Below, piece after piece: positions 6,107-11,256 of a stretch of 11,256 nucleotides of DNA (within the stretch, counting starts at the first letter, position 1; each line of letters opens with the position of its first letter). The DNA lies in NCBI GenBank assembly GCA_004366195.1, contig SIRV01000393.1, positions 1-11,256 of the forward strand. Reading direction: 5' to 3'. Origin of the DNA: Actinomycetota bacterium. GTDB taxonomy: Bacteria; Actinomycetota; UBA4738; HRBIN12. Under the pieces are notes generated by a model. The model saw only the letters and a program-made list of their open reading frames with translations, was not told where the DNA came from and did no database searches. The position numbers and the translations under genes were made by a program.

Positions 6107-8534
6107 CGTGGATCCGCGAGCCCGCGTCGCGATCATCGGTGGCGGCATCGGCGGCGTCAGCCTCGCCTACCACCTCGCCGAGCTCGGCTGGACCGACGTC
6201 GTCGTCCTGGAGAAGGGCGAGCTCGCGAGCGGCTCCACCTGGCACGCGGCCGGCCTCTGCACCCACTTCAACGCGAGTCGCAACCTCACCCGCCTCCTCG
6301 CCGAGAGCATCGCGCTCTACCGGCGCCTCGAGGCCGAGGGCCGGCCGACCGGCTTCCGCGAGGTCGGGAGCGTCCGCCTCGCCTCCTCGCCGGATCGCAT
6401 GGACGAGTACCGCCAGGCGGTCGGTCGCGCGAAGGTCCTCGGCCTTCCCTTCGAGCTCGTGGTCCGCGAGCGGATCCTCGAGCTCTGCCCCCTGCTCGAG
6501 CTGGACGACGTCCTCGGCGGCCTGTGGATCCCCATCGACGGCTACGCCGACCCGAGCAGCATCACGAACGCCCTGGCCGGCCTGGCGCGCGAGCGCGGGG
6601 TCCGCATCGAGCGGCGCACCCGCGTGACGGCGCTGCGCCCGCGCCGGGGCGGCGGCTGGGACGTCGAGACCGACCGCGGGAGCCTTGAGGCGGAGATCGT
6701 GGTGAACGCCGCCGGCATGTGGGCCCGGCAGGTGGGGCGGATGGCCGGGGTCGAGCTCCCCATCGTGCCCCTGGAGCACCACTACCTCGTGACCGACGCC
6801 GTGCCCGAGCTCGCCGGGCTCGAGCGCGAGATCCCGGTGGTCCGCGACCCCGAGCGCTCCTTCTACCTCCGCGCGGAGGGCGACGGCCTCCTCGTCGGGC
6901 CCTTCGAGCCGGAGGCGGCGGCCTGGGCGGTGGAGGGCGTGCCGTGGGACTTCGAGCAGCGGCTCCTCCCCGAGGACCTGCCCCGGATCGAGGGCGTGCT
7001 CGAGCTCGCGACCGAGCGGGTCCCCGCGCTCAGGTCGGTCGGCATCCGACGCATCGTGAACGGCCCCGACGGCTACACGCCCGACGGGCGGTGCCTGATG
7101 GGATGGGTGCCGGGCGTGCGCGACCTCTTCGTGCTCGCCGGCTTCAGCATCTTCGGGATCGTCTTCGGCGGCGGCGCGGGGAAGTACGCGGCCGAGTGGA
7201 TCGTGGAGGGCCGTCCGAGCATCGACCTCTGGGAGGTGGACGTCCGCCGCTTCGGTCCGTACGCGGCGACCGAGCCCTACCTCGTGCCGAAGGCCCTCGA
7301 CGTCTACGGCCACGAGTACGCGATCCACTACCCCCACCAGGAGCGGCCCGCCGGCCGGCCGGTGAAGACCGACCCTCTCTACGACCGGCTGCGCGAACGG
7401 GGAGCGGTCATGGGGTTCCGGTTCGGCTGGGAGCGGCCCCTCTGGTTCGCCCCGCCGGGGGTCGAGCCCGCCGACGAGCTCACGTTCCGCACGCCGAACT
7501 GGCTCGAGCACGTCGCCGCGGAGTGCCGCGCCGTGCGCGAGCGGGTCGGGGTCCTGGATCAGACGAGCTTCGCCAAGTACGAGGTGCGCGGGCCGGGCGC
7601 CCTGCCCTTCCTCGACCGGCTCTGCGCCAACCGGCTGCCCGCCGCCGACGGCCGCATCGTCGTCACCCAGATGCTCGATGAGGCCGGCGGGATCCAGTGC
7701 GACCTCACGATCACGCGCCTCGCGGAGGGCCGCTGGTACGTGGTGAGCGCCGCGGCCACCGAGGCCCACGACCTCGACTGGATCGCGCGCCACCTGCCGG
7801 AGGACGGTTCGGTCGTGCTCGAGAACGTGACCGGCCGGTACGGCGTGCTCACGCTGGCGGGCCCGCGGTCCCGAGAGCTCCTCTCGCGGCTCACCGACGC
7901 CGACCTCTCGAACGAGGCCTTCCCGTACCTTTCCGCCCGCACGATCCGGGTCGGCTCCGCGCCCGAGGTGCTCGCCCTCCGGATCAGCTACGAGGGTGAG
8001 CTCGGGTGGGAGCTCCATCTGCCGATCGAGCACCTGCGCGCCACCTACGAGCAGCTGCTCGAGGCCGGCGAGCCCCTCGGCCTCGCGGACTTCGGCTACC
8101 GGGCGCTCGAGTCGCTCCGGATGGAGAAGGGCTACCGCCTGTGGGGGGCCGACATCGGCCCGGAGTTCACGCCCCTCGAGGCCGGCCTGGAGCGCCTCGT
8201 CGCCCTGGACAAGGAGGGGTTCATCGGGCGCGAGGCCCTGCTCCGCCAGCGCGAGGAGGGGATCCGGCGCCGGCTCGCGAGCCTGGTGGTCGAGACCGCC
8301 GACGCGCTCCCCCACGGCGACGAGCCAGTGCTCGAGGGCGAGCAGGTGGTCGGCTACGTGGCCTGCGCCGACCGCGGCCACGTGGTGGGCGCGACGATCG
8401 CCCACGCGTACCTGCCGGTCGAGCTCGCCGAGCCCGGCACCCGCCTCACGGTCGAGGTCCTCGGCGAGCCCCGCCCCGCCGAGGTCGTCCAGAGCCCCCT
8501 CTGGGACCCAGCCGGCGAGCGCCTCCGCGCCTGA
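6099..8534 (+). CDS. FAD-dependent oxidoreductase fused to GcvT aminomethyltransferase domain (dimethylglycine/sarcosine dehydrogenase family)
   Basis: 811 residues from ATG 6099. A DAO-type FAD domain covers about 8-375, with dinucleotide motif GGGIGG (14-19) and GSTWHAAGL (45-53). His49 is at the position that carries covalently bound FAD in mammalian dimethylglycine and sarcosine dehydrogenases. A linker domain (about 376-435) follows, then a GCV_T domain (about 440-715; GVLDQTSFAKYEV, DEAGGIQCDLTI, LAGPRSRELL, SYEGELGWELH) and a GCV_T C-terminal barrel (about 722-806). Family members oxidatively demethylate N-methyl amines such as dimethylglycine or sarcosine and pass the one-carbon unit to tetrahydrofolate. 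The exact substrate cannot be read here. The start is uncertain: ATG 6099 lacks a ribosome site, while in-frame GTG 6108 (808 residues) has AGGA eight bases upstream and fits a leaderless start. The reading frame is open far upstream, but that part overlaps the lipoprotein. No other glycine-betaine or folate gene is nearby. Confidence 0.92.
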   Translation: MRRVDPRARVAIIGGGIGGVSLAYHLAELGWTDVVVLEKGELASGSTWHAAGLCTHFNASRNLTRLLAESIALYRRLEAEGRPTGFREVGSVRLASSPDRMDEYRQAVGRAKVLGLPFELVVRERILELCPLLELDDVLGGLWIPIDGYADPSSITNALAGLARERGVRIERRTRVTALRPRRGGGWDVETDRGSLEAEIVVNAAGMWARQVGRMAGVELPIVPLEHHYLVTDAVPELAGLEREIPVVRDPERSFYLRAEGDGLLVGPFEPEAAAWAVEGVPWDFEQRLLPEDLPRIEGVLELATERVPALRSVGIRRIVNGPDGYTPDGRCLMGWVPGVRDLFVLAGFSIFGIVFGGGAGKYAAEWIVEGRPSIDLWEVDVRRFGPYAATEPYLVPKALDVYGHEYAIHYPHQERPAGRPVKTDPLYDRLRERGAVMGFRFGWERPLWFAPPGVEPADELTFRTPNWLEHVAAECRAVRERVGVLDQTSFAKYEVRGPGALPFLDRLCANRLPAADGRIVVTQMLDEAGGIQCDLTITRLAEGRWYVVSAAATEAHDLDWIARHLPEDGSVVLENVTGRYGVLTLAGPRSRELLSRLTDADLSNEAFPYLSARTIRVGSAPEVLALRISYEGELGWELHLPIEHLRATYEQLLEAGEPLGLADFGYRALESLRMEKGYRLWGADIGPEFTPLEAGLERLVALDKEGFIGREALLRQREEGIRRRLASLVVETADALPHGDEPVLEGEQVVGYVACADRGHVVGATIAHAYLPVELAEPGTRLTVEVLGEPRPAEVVQSPLWDPAGERLRA

Positions 8535-8866
8535 GCGAAGCCACGCCGCCGGAGTCACCCTCGCTCCGAAGGGGAACAGGGGACCCTCACAACGACCACC
8601 GCCCGACCCTTGCGGTCGCGGATGAGCGCGATCACTATCCTAGGCAGGGAGCATGGCTGGGCGTCGATCGAAGACGAGGCCGGTCGATGGTTCGCGGCCT
8701 GCTTGTTTTCGCTGTCGACGAGCAGGCCGAGGCCTTCCTGACCACGCTGATGGAGCGGAGCGCGGAGAACGTCCGTCGGCTCATCGCCGAAGCCCACGCC
8801 TGACGGCGGGAGATCGTCCGCGCCCCTGATTCGCGGTCCAGGCCCTGGGGGCGCGAGGAGGACCAA
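8535..8866. other. 332-base intergenic region
   Basis: No intact gene of normal size is present. A 6-bp inverted repeat GAGCGA/TCGCTC (8533-8538 and 8561-8566) with a long loop follows the FAD/GcvT stop but has no T-run, so it is a poor terminator. The middle part (8622-8803) looks like a broken small gene, listed separately. The end carries the strong Shine-Dalgarno sequence AGGAGG (8856-8861) of the exonuclease gene. Confidence 0.5.
8622..8803 (+). pseudogene. Small hypothetical protein gene, apparently frameshifted
   Basis: Two adjacent frames each look protein-coding. From ATG 8622 the frame reads MSAITILGREHGWASIEDEA and on to about residue 29 before degenerating. From about 8705 a different frame reads AVDEQAEAFLTTLMER and on to a TGA at 8801-8803; nearly every codon there ends in G or C (27 of 29 counted), as in the real genes nearby. 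Adding one T to the TTTT run at 8706-8709 would join them into a single 60-residue acidic, helical protein. Alternatively only a 38-residue ORF starting at ATG 8687, with GAGG seven bases upstream, is translated. No family was recognised. It could be a true pseudogene, a sequencing indel or chance. Confidence 0.35.
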
Positions 8867-9757
8867 GTGCGCACCATCCTCCTCGACGTGTCGAGCCTGA
8901 TGTACCGGGCGCACTTCGCGCTCGGCGACGGCGTGCGCTCGCCGGCCGGGCGACCCGTCGGCGCGATCCACGGGTACCTGGACATGGTCGCGAGGCTCGC
9001 CCTCGCGCGCCGACCCGGACGGATCGTCCACGTCTACGACCACGAGTGGCGTCCGACGGCGCGCACCGACCTCTACCCGGCGTACAAGGCCAACCGGCCA
9101 CCCGACCCCGACGGCCTCCCGGAGCAGTTCAGCATGCTCCGGCAGCTCCTCGACCTCACGGAGATGGAGCAGGCGATGACGCGCGGCTGGGAGGCCGAGG
9201 ACGCGATCGGCGCGATCTGCGCGGAGGCCGGCCCGGACGAGCGCCTGGAGATCGTGAGCGGCGACCGCGACCTCATCCAGCTCGTGCGCGACCAGGTCGT
9301 GCGACTGCTGTTCACCGTGCGCGGGGTCTCGGACCTGCTCGAGCTGGATGAGGCCGCCGTCGTGGAACGGTACGGGGTGCCTCCCTCGCGGTACGCGGAC
9401 CTCGCGATCCTGCGGGGCGACCCGAGCGATGGGCTCCCCGGCGTGCCGGGCGTCGGTGAGAAGACGGCACGCGCCCTGCTCCAAGCCTACGGCTCGCTCG
9501 AGCGGATCCTCGCCGAGGCCGAGACTGAGGAGCCGACGCCCGGAATGCTCGCCTCGAAGCCCACGCTCCGGGCGGGGCTGCGGGAGGCGCGCGGGTACCT
9601 CGCGACGATGCGGCGCCTCGTCCCGGTGAACCTGGACGCGCCCGTCGACCGCTGGCGGGGCGAGCGCGACGACGAGGCCCTGCGAGCGCTGGCAGACGAG
9701 CTCGGCGTCCGCGGCCCTGCGACCCGCCTGCGCGCCGCCCTGGACTCCCTCGCGTGA
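8867..9757 (+). CDS. Stand-alone 5'-3' exonuclease / flap endonuclease (polymerase I N-terminal type)
   Basis: 296 residues, the length of free-standing FEN-type nucleases (ExoIX-like or the Pol I 5' nuclease domain). Metal-site acidic residues appear in the expected order: Asp7 (LLDVSSLMYR), Asp58 (VYDHEWRPTARTDLYPAYK, also holding the helical-arch Arg/Lys residues), Glu109/Glu111/Asp112 (WEAEDAIGA), Asp133/Asp135 (VSGDRDLIQLV) and Asp185/Asp188 (LRGDPSDGLPG). The helix-3-turn-helix DNA-binding motif GVPGVGEKTARALLQAYGSL follows at 191-211. It should cut 5' flaps or remove RNA primers during repair and replication. The start is GTG 8867 with AGGAGG five bases upstream. No polymerase domain follows, so it is not polA. 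It converges on the remnant gene at 9765, with seven bases between the stop codons. Confidence 0.92.
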   Translation: MRTILLDVSSLMYRAHFALGDGVRSPAGRPVGAIHGYLDMVARLALARRPGRIVHVYDHEWRPTARTDLYPAYKANRPPDPDGLPEQFSMLRQLLDLTEMEQAMTRGWEAEDAIGAICAEAGPDERLEIVSGDRDLIQLVRDQVVRLLFTVRGVSDLLELDEAAVVERYGVPPSRYADLAILRGDPSDGLPGVPGVGEKTARALLQAYGSLERILAEAETEEPTPGMLASKPTLRAGLREARGYLATMRRLVPVNLDAPVDRWRGERDDEALRALADELGVRGPATRLRAALDSLA

Positions 9758-9775
9758 GCCCGCATCAGCGCGGGC
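9758..9775. terminator. Possible bidirectional hairpin between convergent genes
   Basis: GCCCGC (9758-9763), loop ATCAGC, GCGGGC (9770-9775): a perfect six-pair GC stem directly after the exonuclease stop and across the end of the opposite gene. There is no T-run on either strand, so intrinsic termination is uncertain. Confidence 0.3.
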
Positions 9776-9902
9776 GGCCCACGAGGCGGCCGGTGCGGCG
9801 GGCGGCTTCCGTCACCGCCCGGTCGGCGATGAGGTCGGCCACCCACGGCGCGCCGTTGGCCACCCGCGCGAGGAGCCAGGTCCACCGCCCGGGGTACCAC
9901 GC
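9765..9902 (-). pseudogene. 3' remnant of an unidentified gene cut by the insertion sequence
   Basis: On the minus strand the frame from TGG at 9899 to TGA at 9767-9765 encodes 44 residues beginning WYPGRWTWLLARVANG. Of the 44 codons, 43 end in G or C, a strong coding signal. Upstream of 9902 the frame enters low-GC, insertion-sequence-like DNA and loses this character. The short hydrophobic and basic tail (ending TGRLVGRPR) is reminiscent of C-termini of short-chain dehydrogenases, but 44 residues are too few for an identification. The 5' part should lie on the other side of the element, to the right of the window, unless it was deleted. Function is lost here. Confidence 0.6.
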
Positions 9903-9929
9903 GCTATCGCACCTATGTATCTGACCTTG

Positions 9930-9988
9930 TTGCCTCGTTTCAAGATGTCCTCGTAGCGGCCCTTCGTTGCCTCACGAATGATGTCCTC
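9930..9988 (+). repeat. Left terminal repeat with a second tandem copy (putative transposase binding sites)
   Basis: TTGCCTC-7 bases-GATGTCCTC (9930-9952) recurs as TTGCCTC-6 bases-GATGTCCTC (9967-9988). The outer copy contains the 12 bases shared in inverted orientation with the right end. The inner copy lies inside the transposase reading frame, and the transposase stop codon (9942-9940) sits in the outer copy. Doubled subterminal motifs are often transposase binding sites; that role is inferred. Confidence 0.55.
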
Positions 9989-11190
9989 CACGGGTGGTTC
10001 GCCGGAGGGGCCTTCACCTCCTTCCTCGCCTGCTTGAGCCTGCCCAGCCGGAGGAGCTCGTCCTGGCAGCGGGCGATCGCGCGCTTGAGCTCCACCGGGT
10101 TCAGCCGTCGGTACTGCCGGGTTAGCCTCACCTTGACCGCCGGAGACACCTCGGCCGACTCCAGGACCCTGCGGTAGGGGGTGCGGGGGGTGTCGTGGCG
10201 CTTACGGACCCTGGCCCCCTCCCGGGTCTTCTCGATGAGCTTCATCTGGGGCTGGAAGAAGTTCACGTACAGCCGCAGGTGGGAGTAGAGCTGCCGCAGG
10301 ACCTCGAGCTCCTGGGGCGTGTCGTAGCGGGCGTAGCCGACCTGCTGGCGGACGACGGTCCAGTTCTTCTGCTCCACGAAGCAGTTGTCGTTCTTGCGGA
10401 ACGCCCGGGAGCGCGTGAAGGTGATCCCGCGCTCGGAGCAGTAGCCGAACAGGTGGTCGTAGATGAACTCCGAGCCGTTGTCGGAGTCCAGCCCGAGCAG
10501 GGGGAAGGGCAGGGTCCTCTCGATGTCGAGGAGCGCCTCGAACACCCACCGCTGGGCCTTGTTCGGCACGGCCCGCATCTCCGTCCACCCCGTCGCCACG
10601 CAGGTGAGGTTGAGCGTCTGGCAGAACTGGCCGGAGGGATCCCCGCCCTCGTGGCCCACGAGGTCGACCTCGCAGAACCCCGGGCGGCGCTCGTCCCACC
10701 AGGCGAAGGTCCGGATCGGGATCTGGGAGCGGAGGAGGGTCCCGGGCTTGGTGCCGGAGCGGCCCTTCACCTGGAGCCGGCGGCGCTCGGGGGCGAGGAG
10801 CCGGTCGATGGTCGCCGCGGAGATCGAGAGCAGCTTGGCCCGGACCTCGGGGGTGAGCTCGAGCTCCCCGCAGCGCTCCATCGCCTCCACGGCCTCGCCG
10901 AGGAACGGGGCCAGGCGCTTGCCGCAGGGGCCGCCGAGCGTGGCCCAGATCCTCCGCAGCGGCCCCAGCACCTCCTCGCCGTAGGTCCGGGGACGTCCCC
11001 GGACCCGCGGGGGTCGCGGGCGGGGCCCGTCCACGGCCCCCCGCAGGGCCCGGCGGGCGTGCCGGCGGCTCCACCCGGTGAGGGCGCAGAGCTCATCGAG
11101 CATCCTGCCCTTCTCCTTCTTCCCCGCCCTGGCGTAGCGCTTGGCCATCTCCTTCGTCACCGCTCTCCGCTCCGCCATCGAAAGTGGCAC
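9940..11190 (-). CDS. Transposase with integrase-type (rve) D-D-35-E catalytic core
   Basis: 416 residues. The N-terminal region (about 5-60) is a basic DNA-binding part with a helix-turn-helix look (MLDELCALTGWSRRHARRAL). The catalytic core spans about 165-345. The triad is Asp176 (FCEVDLVGHEGG), Asp237 (GLDSDNGSEFI) and Glu273 (KNDNCFVEQKNW), with exactly 35 residues between the second Asp and the Glu. The C-terminal tail is basic (KQARKEVKAPP). No stop or frameshift disturbs the core, so it may be active. GTG 11190 is chosen for its GGGAGG ribosome site about six bases upstream; ATG 11178 is an alternative. The last codons overlap the left terminal repeat. The closest resemblance from memory is to ISNCY/IS481-like transposases containing an integrase core domain. 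Confidence 0.92.
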   Translation of the reverse strand: MPLSMAERRAVTKEMAKRYARAGKKEKGRMLDELCALTGWSRRHARRALRGAVDGPRPRPPRVRGRPRTYGEEVLGPLRRIWATLGGPCGKRLAPFLGEAVEAMERCGELELTPEVRAKLLSISAATIDRLLAPERRRLQVKGRSGTKPGTLLRSQIPIRTFAWWDERRPGFCEVDLVGHEGGDPSGQFCQTLNLTCVATGWTEMRAVPNKAQRWVFEALLDIERTLPFPLLGLDSDNGSEFIYDHLFGYCSERGITFTRSRAFRKNDNCFVEQKNWTVVRQQVGYARYDTPQELEVLRQLYSHLRLYVNFFQPQMKLIEKTREGARVRKRHDTPRTPYRRVLESAEVSPAVKVRLTRQYRRLNPVELKRAIARCQDELLRLGRLKQARKEVKAPPANHPWRTSFVRQRRAATRTS

Positions 11191-11204
11191 CGGCTCCCTC
11201 CCCT

Positions 11205-11226
11205 GGGGCCCCGCGGGGCTGGGGGT
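11205..11226 (-). promoter_or_regulatory. GC palindrome in the transposase leader
   Basis: GCCCCGCGGGGC (11208-11219) is a perfect 12-base palindrome just upstream of the transposase ribosome site. In the minus-strand RNA, flanking CCCC (11222-11225) could also pair with the GGGG that begins the Shine-Dalgarno region (11201-11204 side). Such a fold might limit transposase translation from read-through transcripts, as known for some other insertion sequences. This is inferred from sequence only. Confidence 0.35.
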
Positions 11227-11240
11227 AAGGGTCCCTCGTT

Positions 11241-11256
11241 CGAGGACATCTTCAAC
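11241..11256 (+). repeat. Right terminal inverted repeat of the insertion sequence, truncated by the window
   Basis: CGAGGACATCTT (11241-11252) is the exact reverse complement of AAGATGTCCTCG at 9942-9953 in the left end. Outside it, two of the next three bases also match. The tip of the element continues past 11256. Confidence 0.7.

Larger units (their letters stand above)
9903..11256 (-). mobile_element. Insertion sequence with D-D-35-E transposase, right end beyond the window
   Basis: The transposase gene at 9940-11190 is flanked by inverted copies of AAGATGTCCTCG (9942-9953, and 11241-11252 on the opposite strand). The left boundary is not fixed. It lies between the last host-like codon (9899-9902) and the repeat; TGTATCTGACC at 9916 is a reasonable candidate tip. 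The local drop in GC at 9905-9945 marks the junction. The right tip is cut off, so target-site duplication cannot be checked. The element interrupts an unidentified minus-strand gene. Family assignment (ISNCY- or IS481-like by protein appearance) is tentative. Confidence 0.8.

Noticed and set aside
5550..8558. Minus-strand open frame of 1002 codons opposite the FAD/GcvT gene
   Set aside because: It mirrors the codon structure of the plus-strand gene, has Asp/Glu/Arg/Pro/His-rich low-complexity sequence and no motif. Such antisense frames are expected at this GC content.
8533..8566. Inverted repeat GAGCGA/TCGCTC after the FAD/GcvT stop as a terminator
   Set aside because: The loop is 22 bases, the stem only six pairs, and no T-run follows.
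8653..8828. Third frame from ATG 8653 with an AGGGAG ribosome-like site
   Set aside because: The product is an Arg-rich low-complexity peptide typical of a wrong frame; the adjacent frames look more protein-like.
1..11256. CRISPR arrays, tRNA or rRNA genes, phage genes
   Set aside because: No regularly spaced repeats, no cloverleaf-like or rRNA-like conserved segments and no phage structural proteins were seen on reading through the window.

Overview
The window is a GC-rich (about 70% G+C) chromosomal segment. GTG starts are common, gene pairs overlap by four bases (GTGA), and there is an ECF sigma factor with a zinc-type anti-sigma factor, a glycine/serine-rich lipoprotein and possible leaderless starts. 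Together these suggest an actinobacterium, perhaps a poorly cultured lineage. No RNA gene or ribosomal marker is present to confirm this.

Layout. Positions 1-2448 (minus strand) hold a two-gene operon: an aldehyde dehydrogenase closest to the alpha-ketoglutaric semialdehyde dehydrogenase type, then a major facilitator transporter that runs off the left edge. A 211-base divergent gap with a 15-base tandem repeat leads to 2660-4213 (plus), a secreted protein with seven FG-GAP/VCBS-like blades that is visibly lower in GC than its surroundings. Converging on it is a sigma/anti-sigma operon (4227-5500, minus). Back to back with the sigma gene is a copper-site cupredoxin lipoprotein (5623-6048, plus).

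The 122-base gap between sigma factor and cupredoxin is the most informative regulatory region. Each strand carries a TGAAC(C/G)-16 bases-CGTA element pointing at its own gene. This is the form expected if the ECF sigma factor drives both its own operon and the copper lipoprotein. The resulting picture is a small envelope stress or redox module: membrane anti-sigma factor, ECF sigma factor and periplasmic-side cupredoxin.

Next comes a large FAD oxidoreductase fused to a GcvT aminomethyltransferase-like region (dimethylglycine/sarcosine dehydrogenase family, 6099-8534). Its start overlaps a perfect 10-bp hairpin and a possible leaderless promoter. After a 332-base gap that appears to hold a small frameshifted gene lies a stand-alone 5'-3' exonuclease of the polymerase I N-terminal type (8867-9757).

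From about 9903 to the right edge is an insertion sequence with an intact D-D-35-E transposase on the minus strand and recognisable terminal repeats. It has cut off an unidentified minus-strand gene, of which only the last 44 codons remain (9765-9899). The right end of the element lies just beyond the window.
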